64,000 nt of DNA from Accumulibacter sp. (GTDB taxonomy: Bacteria; Pseudomonadota; Gammaproteobacteria; Burkholderiales; Rhodocyclaceae): the NCBI RefSeq assembly GCF_029255285.1, contig NZ_JAPUVI010000106.1, forward strand, positions 1 through 64,000, given 5' to 3'. A program made the position numbers and the translations under genes. Positions 18,305 through 30,479 of the stretch are shown here, piece by piece. Every line of letters begins with the position of its first letter. Within the stretch, counting starts at the first letter, position 1. The notes beneath the pieces were generated by a model. That model was not told the origin of the DNA. It saw nothing but the letters and a program-made list of their open reading frames with translations, and did not search any database.

Positions 18305-20680
18305 TCAGACGCGAAGCTGCGCCCCAAATGCCTCTTGCAGATAGGTAGTAAGCTGCCCCATTGCGGCGTCGACCTCGGCTTCCAGCAACGTTTTTTGAGT
18401 ATCTTGCATCACTATGCGAAAGGCAAGGCTTTTCTTGCCCGCCTCGACGCCCCGCCCAGCGTAGACGTCGAACAGGCTGATCGTCCGCACAAGAGATGGA
18501 GCGTTGGCCTTCATGCCACTGACCAACTGCTGCAACTCAAGCGCTTGGTCGACGACGATCGCCATATCCCGGATCACCGGCGGCTGACGGGAAACCTCCG
18601 CGTACTGCGGTAGACGAGCCTGCAGCAGAACATCGAGCTCGATTTCGAAGAGCACGGGCGGCAACGGCAAGTCGTACTTTTGCTGCCAACGCGGATGCAA
18701 CTCGCCGACAAAGCCGACCACTTGGCCATCGACCACGACCTGCGCACTACGTCCCGGATGCAGGGCCGGATGCGCGGCTTTCTCGAAGCAGCCCGCGTGC
18801 GGTGCGAGAAGGCGCTCTAGATCACCCTTGACATCAAAAAAATCAACGTCGCGCGCCACCACACCCCACTGCTCGGGAAGTGCATCGCCATACGCCAGAG
18901 CCGTCAGCTTCCACGGCTGGCGAAATCCGGCGACAGGGCGACCCGCTGGATCGCGGAAAAAGCAGCGGCCGGTTTCGAACACCCGAACTCGACTCTGCCG
19001 CCGCTTGAGATTGGTCGCCACGTTGGCGACCAAACCGCCAATCAACGTCGATCGCATGACGCTCAACTGACTGGCAATTGGATTAGCCAGGCGAATCAAC
19101 TGATCGTTACCGGCGAAGTCAGTTTCCCAGGCTTCTTCGACGAAAGCGAAGTTGACCACTTCCTGATAGCCACAGTCCGCCAGAATCTGTCGAACACGCG
19201 CCAGCGACCGGGAGCTTTCGGTCTGCGGCAGCATCGACAGCCATCCCCGTGGCGCGGGCGCCGGGATGTTGTCGTAGCCGTGCAGCCGTGCGATCTCTTC
19301 GATCAGGTCTTCCTCGATCTCGATGTCGAAGCGGTAGGTCGGCGGCGTAACGACAAAATCGGCGACCTCCCGGATGAATGGCAGACCGAGGCGCAAAAGC
19401 AACTCGCCGATCCGCTCGGCCGGCAGGGTCAGGCCAAGGACTCTCGCCACCCGCGCGGGCCGCAAACGAACCGGCCGACGTTCGGGCAGAGCGGCCAACG
19501 CTTCGCTGATCGGACCGGCCTGACCACCACAGATATCGATGATCAGGCGCGTCGCACGCTCAAGTGCACGCCGCGTGCCACCGAAATCGACACCACGCTC
19601 GAAGCGGTGTGAGGCATCGGAAACGAAGCCGTAGCGACGGGCGCGGCCAGCAATGGCTTGTGGCGCAAAGAAGGCCGACTCGAGGAAAACCTCGGTCGTC
19701 GCCAAGGAGATTCCGCTCTCCTCACCGCCCATGATGCCGCCCATGGCCACGGGACGGAGTTCGTCGGCGATCAGAAGAATGTCGTCCTGCAATGCCAGCG
19801 TTTGCTCGTTGAGCAGCACGATCTCTTCCCCGGCGCGCGCCATCCGGACGTGCAGCGCGCCACTGAGCCGAGCATTGTCGAAGGCATGCAGCGGTTGGCC
19901 GAGTTCGAGCATGACGTAGTTCGTGATATCTACCAGTGCCGAGATCGGCCGGATGCCGCTACGTTCGAGGCGGCGCCTCATCCACGCCGGGGTGAGCGCA
20001 CCGGCATTTACGCCAGCGATGATTCGACCGCAGTAGCGCGGGCACGCCGCCGGAGCATCGAGCAACACGGGGCGGGAATGCGGTAGCGTGGCTGCGACTT
20101 CTTCGACGTCGATGAAGCGCGCCGGCGCGCCGGTCAATGCCGCCACCTCGCGGGCCACGCCCTCCAACGACAAGCAATCGGCTCGGTTCGGCGTCAATTT
20201 GAGCGTCAGCAGGCGGTCGTCAAGGTCGAGATGGCGGCGGATATCCTCGCCCACCGAAGCATCGGCCGCCAAGACAAGAAGCCCGGCAGCATCGTCGGAG
20301 ATACCCAGTTCGCGCGCCGAGCAAAGCATGCCGAACGATTCGATACCGCGCAGCTTGCTGACCTTGATCCTGATCCCACCGGGCAACTCGGCTCCGGGAA
20401 GTGCGCAAGGCACTTTGATCCCGGCGGCCGCGTTCGGTGCACCACAGACGATTTGCAGGGGCTCGCCGGACCCCACGTCGACACGACAAACCTGCAGGCG
20501 ATCCGCATCCGGAAGCTTGCCGACCTCGAGCACCTGGCCGACGACCACTTTCTCGAAGGAAGGAGCGACGAGTGCTTCCTCCTCCACTTCGAGACCAGCC
20601 ATAGTCAGCAGGTGAGAGAAATCATCACCCGAACAGGCCGGATCGACAAAACTGCGAAGCCAGGATTCAGAGAATTTCAT
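18305..20680 (-). CDS. pheT: phenylalanine--tRNA ligase beta subunit
   Basis: A 791-residue subunit, normal length. The EMAP-like tRNA-binding domain is near 40-150 (VVGQVLEVGKLPDADRLQVCRVDVG, GIKVPCALPGAELPGG). The B3/B4 editing domain carries HAFD and related motifs, and B5 contains ERIGELLLRLGLPF. The catalytic-core-like region is central, and the FDX-ACB anticodon-binding fold is at the end (SRQPPVIRDMAIVVDQ, FDVYAGRGVEAGKKSLAFRI). It forms the alpha2-beta2 enzyme with PheS. The start lies 26 bases after the pheS stop. Confidence 0.97.
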   Translation of the reverse strand: MKFSESWLRSFVDPACSGDDFSHLLTMAGLEVEEEALVAPSFEKVVVGQVLEVGKLPDADRLQVCRVDVGSGEPLQIVCGAPNAAAGIKVPCALPGAELPGGIRIKVSKLRGIESFGMLCSARELGISDDAAGLLVLAADASVGEDIRRHLDLDDRLLTLKLTPNRADCLSLEGVAREVAALTGAPARFIDVEEVAATLPHSRPVLLDAPAACPRYCGRIIAGVNAGALTPAWMRRRLERSGIRPISALVDITNYVMLELGQPLHAFDNARLSGALHVRMARAGEEIVLLNEQTLALQDDILLIADELRPVAMGGIMGGEESGISLATTEVFLESAFFAPQAIAGRARRYGFVSDASHRFERGVDFGGTRRALERATRLIIDICGGQAGPISEALAALPERRPVRLRPARVARVLGLTLPAERIGELLLRLGLPFIREVADFVVTPPTYRFDIEIEEDLIEEIARLHGYDNIPAPAPRGWLSMLPQTESSRSLARVRQILADCGYQEVVNFAFVEEAWETDFAGNDQLIRLANPIASQLSVMRSTLIGGLVANVATNLKRRQSRVRVFETGRCFFRDPAGRPVAGFRQPWKLTALAYGDALPEQWGVVARDVDFFDVKGDLERLLAPHAGCFEKAAHPALHPGRSAQVVVDGQVVGFVGELHPRWQQKYDLPLPPVLFEIELDVLLQARLPQYAEVSRQPPVIRDMAIVVDQALELQQLVSGMKANAPSLVRTISLFDVYAGRGVEAGKKSLAFRIVMQDTQKTLLEAEVDAAMGQLTTYLQEAFGAQLRV

Positions 20681-20706
20681 GGACGCCGGAAATCAGGAAA
20701 ACACCG

Positions 20707-22162
<1,456 letters not shown>

Positions 22163-22174
22163 CTCGTCTCTCCT

Positions 22175-22372
22175 TTACGCGTAGGGCAGCATGGAGCGGA
22201 CGATGGCCTTGTCCGAGTCATGCACCGCCGTCATTCCACGCAGCTGGCGCTTGGTCTTGGTATCCTTCTTGGTAAGGATATGCCGCTTGTAGGCATGCGA
22301 CCGCTTGATACGGCCGCTGGAGGTAATCGTGAAGCGCTTTTTCGCTCCCGACTTGGTCTTCATCTTGGGCAT
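22175..22372 (-). CDS. rpmI: 50S ribosomal protein L35
   Basis: A 65-residue protein, typical length ([45 protein letters not shown]). It lies between infC and rplT as in other proteobacteria. The 103-base gap from infC holds a GC-rich hairpin, a natural place for L20-type autoregulation. Confidence 0.97.
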   Translation of the reverse strand: MPKMKTKSGAKKRFTITSSGRIKRSHAYKRHILTKKDTKTKRQLRGMTAVHDSDKAIVRSMLPYA

Positions 22373-22407
22373 TGACTGCTCCTGTCTATGGATGTGCTGC
22401 CAGGTGT

Positions 22408-22420
22408 CCCCCGGCGGGGG
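22408..22420 (-). promoter_or_regulatory. GC hairpin in the infC-rpmI gap
   Basis: CCCCCGCCGGGGG on the minus strand forms a compact hairpin, flanked by GTGTC/GACAC that can extend the structure. It lies 36 bases upstream of the rpmI start, where L20-dependent control elements sit in E. coli. There is no U tract, so it is not a terminator. Confidence 0.4.
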
Positions 22421-22475
22421 CGCTTTTGACCCGACACCACTTGTGTTGTCTACTGCTCGACTCGAATGGTGACGA

Positions 22476-22997
22476 CTACTTTTTCTTGCTCGGCGTCAGC
22501 ACCATGACCATCTGACGACCCTCCATCTTGGGCATCTGTTCTACGACGGCAAGATCCTGAAGGTCAGCCCGAATCCGCTCAATCTGGCGCATCCCGATAT
22601 CTTGGTGGGCCATTTCCCGACCGCGGAAGCGCAGTGTTACCTTGACCTTGTCCTCTTCGTCGAGGAATCGCGTCATGTTGCGCAGTTTGATCTGGTAGTC
22701 ATTTTCGTCGGTACCCGGACGGAACTTGACTTCTTTGACCTGCACCTGCTTCTGCTTGAGCTTCGCCTCGTGCTGACGCTTCTGCTCCTGGTACTTGAAC
22801 TTTCCGAAATCGACGATACGACAGACGGGCGGCTGCGCCATCGGAGCGATCTCGACCAGGTCAAGTCCCGCTTCCTCGGCCAACGACAATGCTGCCCTGA
22901 CACTCATGACTCCCAGTTGCTCGCCTTCTTCCCCGACGAGACGAACCTCCGGTGCGTTTATCTCATGGTTAACGCGTTGCGCCTTTTGCAGTGCGAT
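22476..22997 (-). CDS. infC: translation initiation factor IF-3, AUC start codon
   Basis: A 173-residue factor that binds the 30S subunit and checks start-codon selection. The conserved N-terminal domain continues upstream of the first ATG (22907): [20 protein letters not shown], then [16 protein letters not shown], matching E. coli residues RINGEIRAQEVRL...GEQLG. The frame begins at ATC (22995-22997) with AAGGAG 7 bases upstream and no ATG, GTG or TTG in a better place. This matches the use of a rare AUU-type start in infC, through which IF-3 represses its own synthesis. A start at 22907 would remove about 30 conserved residues. It begins 26 bases after the thrS stop. Confidence 0.93.
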   Translation of the reverse strand: MALQKAQRVNHEINAPEVRLVGEEGEQLGVMSVRAALSLAEEAGLDLVEIAPMAQPPVCRIVDFGKFKYQEQKRQHEAKLKQKQVQVKEVKFRPGTDENDYQIKLRNMTRFLDEEDKVKVTLRFRGREMAHQDIGMRQIERIRADLQDLAVVEQMPKMEGRQMVMVLTPSKKK

Positions 22998-23023
22998 GGG
23001 TCGACTCCTTGTTCCAGATAAGG

Positions 23024-24940
23024 TCAGGCCGTGCCACGGCGCGATGCAACCTCTTCGAGAAGTTGCTGGATCAGGACATCGAGCGGCATCTGCCCGAGAT
23101 CCCGACCACCGCGTGTGCGCACGGCCACCAGATTGGCCACCACTTCCTTGTCGCCAACGACGACCTGATAGGGCAGCCTGTTCAAGCTATGTTCCCGAAT
23201 TTTACGGGTAATTTTTTCGTTGCGCAAATCTGCTTCGACGCGCAGGCCGGCACGGCGCATCGCTACCGCCACCTGTTCAGCATAATGACTCTGCTTCTCA
23301 GAAATATTCAGCACCACGGCCTGCGTTGGCGACAGCCACAAAGGCATGCTCCCCGCATGGTGCTCGATGAGAATGCCGATGAAACGCTCAAGCGACCCCA
23401 GGATTGCCCGATGCAGCATGACTGGAACGTGACGGTCGTTGTCCTCGCCCACATAGTGTGCATCGAGACGCTCCGGCAAGGCGAAATCAAGCTGCAAGGT
23501 ACCGCACTGCCAGACCCTCCCGAGGCAGTCCTTGAGAGAGAATTCGATCTTCGGACCGTAAAACGCGCCCTCCCCCGGCTGCACGTCGTAGGTCAGACCT
23601 TTCGCGGCCAACGCCTCGGCAAGCGCCGCTTCCGCCCTGTCCCATAGGTCGTCGGAGCCAATTCGCTTGGCGGGGCGCGTCGACAGCTTCACCAGAATGT
23701 CGGCAAACCCGAAATCGGCGTAGACCTTTTCCAGGAGGTCGATGAAGGCGGAAGTTTCCGGCAAGACCTGAGCTTCCGTACAAAAAATGTGCGCGTCATC
23801 CTGCACAAAAGCCCGTACGCGCATGATGCCATGCAGCGCACCCGATGGCTCGTTGCGATGACACGAGCCGAACTCGGCGAGCCGCATTGGCAAGTCGCGG
23901 TAACTGCGCAAACCCTGATTGAAGATCTGGATGTGGCCAGGACAGTTCATCGGCTTGATCGCGTAGTCGCGGTTTTCGGAAGCCGTAGTGAACATCAGTT
24001 CGGCGTAGTTCTGCCAGTGACCCGAGCGCTCCCACAGCGAGCGGTCCATGATCATCGGGGTCTTGACCTCGCAGTAGCCATTCTCGCTAAGCAGGCGGCG
24101 CATGTACTGCTCGACCTCCTGCCAGATGGTCCACCCCTTGGCGTGCCAGAAGACCATTCCCGGCGCTTCGTCCTGCAGGTGGAAGAGGTCGAGTTGCCGG
24201 CCGATCTTACGATGATCGCGTTTTTCCGCCTCTTCGAGCAGGTGCAGGTAGGCCTCCAGATCCTCCTTCCTGGTCCAGGCCGTCCCATAGATCCGCTGCA
24301 GTTGTTCGTTGCGATGATCGCCGCGCCAATAGGCGCCAGCCAGTTTCATCAGCTTGAACACCTTCAGCTTACCGGTCGACGGCACATGCGGGCCACGGCA
24401 GAGGTCGACAAATTCTCCCTCCCGGTAAAGCGAAATTTCCTGGCCGGCCGGGATGGCGTCGATCAGTTCCGCCTTGTAGTGCTCCCCGATGGACTTGAAA
24501 AAAGTGACCGCCTCGTCGCGCTGCCAAACCTCACGCTGCACGGGCAGATCACGGCGAGCGATGTCGGTCATGCGCTTTTCGATTGCCGCCAGATCCTCGG
24601 GAGTAAAAGGGCGCTGGTAAGCGAAGTCGTAGTAGAAACCGTTCTCGATCACCGGCCCGATGGTCACCTGCGCCGCCGGGAAAAGCTCCTTCACCGCATG
24701 GGCCATCAGGTGGGCTGTGGAGTGCCGGATTACTTCGAGACCCTCGGAATCCTTGTCCGTAATGATGGCAAGTTGGGCGTCGGCGTCGATCAGGAAGGCA
24801 AGGTCGACGAGACGCTCATCAACCTTGCCTGCCAACGCCGCACGCGCCAGACCGGCACCGATACTCTGCGCCACTTCGGCCACGGTGACGGGTTGCACGA
24901 ACTCCCTCTGGGAACCGTCAGGCAACTTGACAACCGGCAT
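23024..24940 (-). CDS. thrS: threonine--tRNA ligase
   Basis: A 638-residue class II synthetase. The TGS domain is at 1-62 ([20 protein letters not shown]). The editing domain has [16 protein letters not shown]. The catalytic core contains [17 protein letters not shown] and [10 protein letters not shown] with the zinc Cys, and RFGSCHR-like [18 protein letters not shown] (motif 2). The C-terminal anticodon-binding domain ([29 protein letters not shown]) is complete. The start has GGGGTGG about 6 bases upstream. It is the first gene of the translation operon, behind a leader with a terminator-like hairpin. Confidence 0.98.
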   Translation of the reverse strand: MPVVKLPDGSQREFVQPVTVAEVAQSIGAGLARAALAGKVDERLVDLAFLIDADAQLAIITDKDSEGLEVIRHSTAHLMAHAVKELFPAAQVTIGPVIENGFYYDFAYQRPFTPEDLAAIEKRMTDIARRDLPVQREVWQRDEAVTFFKSIGEHYKAELIDAIPAGQEISLYREGEFVDLCRGPHVPSTGKLKVFKLMKLAGAYWRGDHRNEQLQRIYGTAWTRKEDLEAYLHLLEEAEKRDHRKIGRQLDLFHLQDEAPGMVFWHAKGWTIWQEVEQYMRRLLSENGYCEVKTPMIMDRSLWERSGHWQNYAELMFTTASENRDYAIKPMNCPGHIQIFNQGLRSYRDLPMRLAEFGSCHRNEPSGALHGIMRVRAFVQDDAHIFCTEAQVLPETSAFIDLLEKVYADFGFADILVKLSTRPAKRIGSDDLWDRAEAALAEALAAKGLTYDVQPGEGAFYGPKIEFSLKDCLGRVWQCGTLQLDFALPERLDAHYVGEDNDRHVPVMLHRAILGSLERFIGILIEHHAGSMPLWLSPTQAVVLNISEKQSHYAEQVAVAMRRAGLRVEADLRNEKITRKIREHSLNRLPYQVVVGDKEVVANLVAVRTRGGRDLGQMPLDVLIQQLLEEVASRRGTA

Positions 24941-24954
24941 ACTGCCACCCCAAC

Positions 24955-24988
24955 GAAAAAAGGAAAAGCCAGAGACCCGCTCTGGCTT
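24955..24988 (-). terminator. terminator-like hairpin in the thrS leader (possible attenuator)
   Basis: On the minus strand AAGCCAGAG and CTCTGGCTT pair (9 bp) around CGGGT and are followed by TTCCTTTTTT. It ends about 14 bases before the thrS ATG. Its position inside the leader rather than after a gene suggests attenuation. Confidence 0.7.
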
Positions 24989-25240
24989 GAAGATGTCCGG
25001 TCAACTGCTGCGCCGCAGAGGGCCGGTCACCACGACACGAACGCACCGCTAGCATGGCTAAAGACCCATCGCCCGGGCCGGCAACCCTGACCGGGTCAGC
25101 CCAAGCAGGTTCAGGCATCAAAAGGCGAGTACTCGTCAAAAGTCTGGATTCTAGCACGTGGACGGTGACCGCAGAAGTGCGCGAGAGGCACCGGCGTTCG
25201 CCGGACAACAAACGCTAGGGAAGCAGGAACGTACCCGATC
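24989..25240 (-). promoter_or_regulatory. thrS leader/promoter region
   Basis: This 252-base stretch has no convincing gene. On the minus strand a TAGAAT (-10-like) lies in GTGCTAGAATCC near 25150. The downstream transcript can form several GC-rich helices (CTGACC/GGTCAG, GACCC/GGGTC, CTGC/GCAG) before the terminator-like hairpin. An open frame runs through it but is not Thr rich, so a classical leader peptide is unlikely. Confidence 0.4.
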
Positions 25241-25846
25241 TCAACCGAGCATCCTGGCGATGAAATCCAGATGAAAGGTGCCGCCGACGAAACCGCTGAT
25301 GCCCGAGGCCAGCCCAAGGCCGGAAAAGAACAGCGCAAGCCACACCAGCCAAGCCCGGCGTGTTAGCGCAGCGATCCCCAACAGCGCCATGGCCAGGGTG
25401 ATCCCGGCTTCGGCGATATCGAACTGATCGTCGTGAAAATTCAGCTCCTCGTACGTTTTCTCGTAGGCCTCCGCCTGCTGCTTGATCTCCTCCTTCTCGC
25501 TTTCGTAGCGATTGACCTTAGCCCGATAAAACTCGATTTTTTTGTCCAGCAAAGCCAAGGTTTCCGGTGTCATCGCGGTAGCACGCTCGCGCTCGAGCAC
25601 AAGTTGATCGAGCATGCTTTCGGCCAGAGTCTGTTTCGTGCTTTTTGCCTGAAAATACGCCCAGGCGTTAACACTTCTCGCTTGCGCCTGCGCCATCGCC
25701 TGACCAATGTTTCCACCCTTGATGCTGAACAACGCCATGACCGTCGCCAGAACGGCTACCAGTATGGCGATCACGCTGATCAGCCGATCGGAAGCCTGTT
25801 CGGCCTTGCCCATCACATCCTCAACTGCGTCCTTGATGTCAGACAT
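25241..25846 (-). CDS. DUF4337 domain-containing membrane protein
   Basis: A 201-residue protein matching DUF4337. A short N-terminal amphipathic helix is followed by TM1 (about 22-42, LISVIAILVAVLATVMALFS), a region with AQARSVNAWAYFQAKSTKQT typical of the family, a charged coiled coil (about 75-135) and two C-terminal TM segments (about 147-185, GITLAMALLGIAAL and WLVWLALFFSGLGLA). Function unknown. It is transcribed away from groES, whose control region starts about 230 bases beyond its start. Confidence 0.8.
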   Translation of the reverse strand: MSDIKDAVEDVMGKAEQASDRLISVIAILVAVLATVMALFSIKGGNIGQAMAQAQARSVNAWAYFQAKSTKQTLAESMLDQLVLERERATAMTPETLALLDKKIEFYRAKVNRYESEKEEIKQQAEAYEKTYEELNFHDDQFDIAEAGITLAMALLGIAALTRRAWLVWLALFFSGLGLASGISGFVGGTFHLDFIARMLG

Positions 25847-26075
25847 TTCAACGCTCTCCCCCTAGGCCATACAAGAAAGAAGCAGAAGCGGCGGCCGCAC
25901 GATGGCGCCGTCGACCAAGGTGCACTGATGCCCGACCGGCCAGCCCCAACGCCATCCGCTCGCCCACGCAGAAGGGGCGAATATTAGGCAGGATCGGTTC
26001 TAGTGCGCAAGCTTTACGCGCCATACGCTTGCCAGCCGCCTAGCTGCAATTGAGCGACTCCCGACATCAGCGGGG

Positions 26076-26104
26076 CTTGAAATTTAGCCGCTGCGGCCCT
26101 ATTA
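26076..26104 (+). promoter_or_regulatory. sigma32-like heat-shock promoter of groES-groEL
   Basis: CTTGAAA (26076-26082), a 14-base spacer and CCCTATTA (26097-26104) match the sigma32 consensus CTTGAAA-N13-15-CCCCATTA closely. It leads into the CIRCE element and is about 110 bases upstream of groES. Confidence 0.8.
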
Positions 26105-26131
26105 TTGGCACTCGTTAGCTTTGAGTGCTAA
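26105..26131 (+). promoter_or_regulatory. CIRCE element (HrcA operator)
   Basis: TTGGCACTC, nine bases, GAGTGCTAA: one mismatch from the canonical TTAGCACTC-N9-GAGTGCTAA. It begins one base after the sigma32-like -10, so HrcA bound here would cover the transcription start. This implies dual positive (sigma32) and negative (HrcA) heat-shock control. Confidence 0.92.
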
Positions 26132-26216
26132 CAGATTCAGCTGTCGGTCTTTTAGTCACCCTCGCCGAATCTGCCCATCGCCGTGTAAGTTTGCTATTAA
26201 ACCAAGGAGAAGCTGC

Positions 26217-26507
26217 ATGAATATTCGCCCTTTGCATGATCGTGTGATCGTCAAACGCCTGGAAGAGGAGCGCAGAACCGCATCCGGCATCGTGATTCCG
26301 GACACCGCCGCCGAAAAGCCTGACCAGGGCGAGATTCGCGCCGTCGGCAATGGCAAGGTGCTCGACGACGGCAGCGTGCGTGCCCTCGCAGTGAAAGTTG
26401 GCGACCGCGTTCTGTTTGGCAAGTACGCTGGCCAGACCGTCAAAGTTGACGGCGAAGAGCTGCTGGTCATGCGTGAAGAAGACATCATGGGTGTCATCGA
26501 GGTCTGA
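26217..26507 (+). CDS. groES: co-chaperonin GroES
   Basis: A 96-residue 10-kDa chaperonin that caps Gro[30 protein letters not shown] covers the N-terminus and the start of the mobile loop, followed by [41 protein letters not shown] before the ATG at 26217 is a strong ribosome-binding site. It is followed after 71 bases by groEL, under the sigma32/CIRCE control region. Confidence 0.98.
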   Translation: MNIRPLHDRVIVKRLEEERRTASGIVIPDTAAEKPDQGEIRAVGNGKVLDDGSVRALAVKVGDRVLFGKYAGQTVKVDGEELLVMREEDIMGVIEV

Positions 26508-26548
26508 GAGTCCCGTTCAGACATCCCCGTGTTTCGCTTTTCGATTGA

Positions 26549-28231
<1,683 letters not shown>

Positions 28232-28261
28232 CGCCGACCAAGCACACAGGCCGTACGCCAG

Positions 28262-28289
28262 AAAAAAACCCCGCTACGGCGGGGTTTTT
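28262..28289. terminator. bidirectional intrinsic terminator between groEL and ppiD
   Basis: A7 tract, CCCCGC, TACG, GCGGGG, then T5. The A and T tracts on both sides let it serve groEL on the plus strand and ppiD from the other side. Confidence 0.9.
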
Positions 28290-28381
28290 CTTGGCCAGCC
28301 AAGCTCCCGGACGGCAGACGAAACTTCGTGTCAGGCCGGCGTGCCCCCACGGAACCTAACTGTCGCCAAGCACGAACGCGA

Positions 28382-30292
28382 CTACCGCTCCTTGTTTTCG
28401 AGCGCCGACTTGTTGATATCGACCTTGTAGCGCAAACGCAGGTTCGCGAGATAGGCGGCAAAATCCTCCTGCGCGAGAATCGAGTCATACTGCCGCTGCA
28501 AGGCGTTGCGCCTGTTGTCATCCACGATGTCCGGGTGGCTGACCTTCGCGATCCTGTAGAGCACGTAACTACCGCCAATAGCTTCATCCCCGACATAGGC
28601 CGGAAGTTTTCTGACGTCGGCTTTGAAGATCGCTTTCAAAGCCGATGCCGGCAGATCCCGAGACTCGGCTCGCGAAACTTCTCGGGCCGGACCCCAAGCC
28701 GCCTGGACCTCGGCGCCATTCTGCTGCAATTCGCCGAGCTTGGCCTCACCAGCCTTGCGAGCCAGCAAAGCCGCTTCCTGGACCTTCAGCGAGGCTTCGA
28801 TTTCCGCCTTCACGTCATCGAACGGCCTCGTACTCGCTGGTCGATACTCGACGACGCGTGCCGCCAAAAGCGTGTTTGGCGCAATCTCCACCGCTTCCGT
28901 GTTGCGCTTGTTCTTCAGCGAGTCATCCGAAAACAGCGAGGCCAGCACCTTGGCGTTGCCCAACTGGCCCAGCGCCGCCAAGCTCTCGGGAGCCGGCTGG
29001 CGTGGCAACCAAGCGGATTGCTGGATCGTCAGCCCAAAACGTTCGGCCGCCGGCTGCAAGCTGTCCGGCTGCTCGTAGACCAGGTTGCTGAAGGCCTCGG
29101 CTGACTCGGCGAACTGCCGCGATGCCGCCTGACGCTTCAACTCGGCTTCGATATCCGCCCGCACCTCGGCCAGAGGGCGTCGCTTGCCGGCCTTGATGCC
29201 GGTCAATTTGATGATGTGGTAACCGAAATCGGACGGTACGAGGCCGGAGACTTCGTTTTCCTGCAACTTGAAAACCGTATCCTCAAAAGCCTTGACCATC
29301 ATCCCGCGGCCAAAAAACCCCAGATCACCGCCCTTTTCCGCCGAACCCGGATCCTGGGAGTACTGCTTTGCCAGTTCCGCAAACGCGTTCGGCGACTTCT
29401 GGACTTCCTTCAGTACCTGTTCCGCCTTCGCTTTCGCCTGCTCCTTATTGACCTCGGCATTGCTCACGATCAGGATGTGGCTCGCGCGTCTCTCCTCGGC
29501 CTGCTGGTAACGATCCTGGTGGCCTTCATACCAAGCCGTGATCTCGGCCTCGCTGACCTTGACCTTGTCCAGCAGTGCCTCGAGCGCCAGAACGACGTAT
29601 TCCGCCCGGCTCTGCTCCGGCAGTTCGAAGCGCTTTGTGTTCTCTTCATAGTATCTCTTGATCGCAGCCGGGTCGATTTTCACCTGCCCGACGAACCGGT
29701 CGGCGGAGAAGCGCAACTCGGCGACCTCACGCCTCTCCGACTGGATGTGCAGCATGGCGGCCGTCAGCGTCTTGGCGGCTATACCGGTTTCACCAATCGC
29801 CCCCACCAACTGTTGCAGAGTGAGATCCTGGCGCAACTGAGCCTCGAACTGCGCCTGCGACATGCCCTGCGCCGCCAGCACGGCCCGATAACGCGCCATG
29901 GAAAACTGCCCATCCTCCTGCAAGGAGGGAACCTTGCCAATCACTTCACGTAACGCGTCGTCGCCCGCAACCAGTCGGTCCTTGGCCGCCTCGAGCAGCA
30001 AGAGCCGCTGGTCGACCAGCGAGTTGAGAACCGCCAGCTTGGCTTCCGGGGTGTTCATCGACTCCGGTCGGAAACTCGCCCCGAGCATCTGCCGCATACG
30101 CTCCTGTTGAGCCCGCCAAGCCTGATCAAACTGCGGCAGGGTGATCTTCGAATCGCCTACACTGGCCAGATCGGCACCCGCCCCACTGCTGCGAACGTAG
30201 GAGTCAACGCCCCAGAAGGCAAAAGGCAAAGTGATCAAAGCAAGAAATATCTGTACGACTCTCTTGTTGTTGCGAACGACATCGAAGAACAT
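28382..30292 (-). CDS. ppiD: peptidylprolyl isomerase, PpiD-like periplasmic folding factor
   Basis: A 636-residue, inner-membrane-anchored chaperone. A short cytosolic stretch precedes one TM (about 12-31, VVQIFLALITLPFAFWGVDS). The SurA/PpiD N-terminal chaperone domain follows (about 45-235). One parvulin domain spans about 260-360 (RASHILIV, FAELAKQYSQDPGSAEKGGDLGFFGRGMM, GYHIIKLTGI), and a long C-terminal helical region completes it. PpiD acts on outer-membrane and exported proteins near the Sec translocon. The MFFDVVRNNKRVVQIF start at 30292 is the normal family N-terminus, although its ribosome-binding site is weak. It lies just downstream of a tRNA-Val/tRNA-Asp locus and its terminator. 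Confidence 0.92.
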   Translation of the reverse strand: MFFDVVRNNKRVVQIFLALITLPFAFWGVDSYVRSSGAGADLASVGDSKITLPQFDQAWRAQQERMRQMLGASFRPESMNTPEAKLAVLNSLVDQRLLLLEAAKDRLVAGDDALREVIGKVPSLQEDGQFSMARYRAVLAAQGMSQAQFEAQLRQDLTLQQLVGAIGETGIAAKTLTAAMLHIQSERREVAELRFSADRFVGQVKIDPAAIKRYYEENTKRFELPEQSRAEYVVLALEALLDKVKVSEAEITAWYEGHQDRYQQAEERRASHILIVSNAEVNKEQAKAKAEQVLKEVQKSPNAFAELAKQYSQDPGSAEKGGDLGFFGRGMMVKAFEDTVFKLQENEVSGLVPSDFGYHIIKLTGIKAGKRRPLAEVRADIEAELKRQAASRQFAESAEAFSNLVYEQPDSLQPAAERFGLTIQQSAWLPRQPAPESLAALGQLGNAKVLASLFSDDSLKNKRNTEAVEIAPNTLLAARVVEYRPASTRPFDDVKAEIEASLKVQEAALLARKAGEAKLGELQQNGAEVQAAWGPAREVSRAESRDLPASALKAIFKADVRKLPAYVGDEAIGGSYVLYRIAKVSHPDIVDDNRRNALQRQYDSILAQEDFAAYLANLRLRYKVDINKSALENKER

Positions 30293-30333
30293 GGTGTTGA
30301 CCCGCTGACTCACTCGAACATTGAAGTGCAAAC

Positions 30334-30357
30334 AAAAAAGGCGAACTTGCGTTCGCC
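30334..30357 (-). terminator. intrinsic terminator of the tRNA locus
   Basis: On the minus strand GGCGAAC, loop GCAA, GTTCGCC, then six T. It lies 10 bases after the degenerate tRNA-Asp and before ppiD. Confidence 0.88.
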
Positions 30358-30366
30358 TGTCGGCAA

Positions 30367-30443
30367 TAGCGAAGAGGACGGCAGCTCGAACCCGCGACGC
30401 CCGGCGTGACAGGCCGGTACTCCAACCACTGAACCACCACACC
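30367..30443 (-). pseudogene. degenerate tRNA-Asp(GTC)
   Basis: The anticodon arm CCGGC-CTGTCAC-GCCGG is perfect and reads GTC (Asp). The D arm is usable. The acceptor stem GGTGTGG/CCTCTTC has two T-T mismatches and a G-T pair. The T arm carries an inserted base, giving an eight-base loop, and a G-G mismatch. The 3' end reads CTA instead of CCA. Compared with a normal bacterial tRNA-Asp the changes cluster outside the anticodon arm. A working tRNA from this copy is doubtful. Confidence 0.75.
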
Positions 30444-30479
30444 ACTTTAGACGCGTTGCCGAACGTCCGTCGCGCGTGC

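Noticed and set aside
23789-25090. A 433-codon plus-strand frame opposite thrS
   Set aside because: Shadow of thrS, with no start signal and no domain.
25060-25140. SRP RNA, T-box or TPP riboswitch in the thrS leader
   Set aside because: GACCCGGUCAGGGUUGCC recalled SRP and TPP motifs, but the SRP GGAAGGAAGCAGC loop, the T-box sequence and the TPP CUGAGA core are absent.
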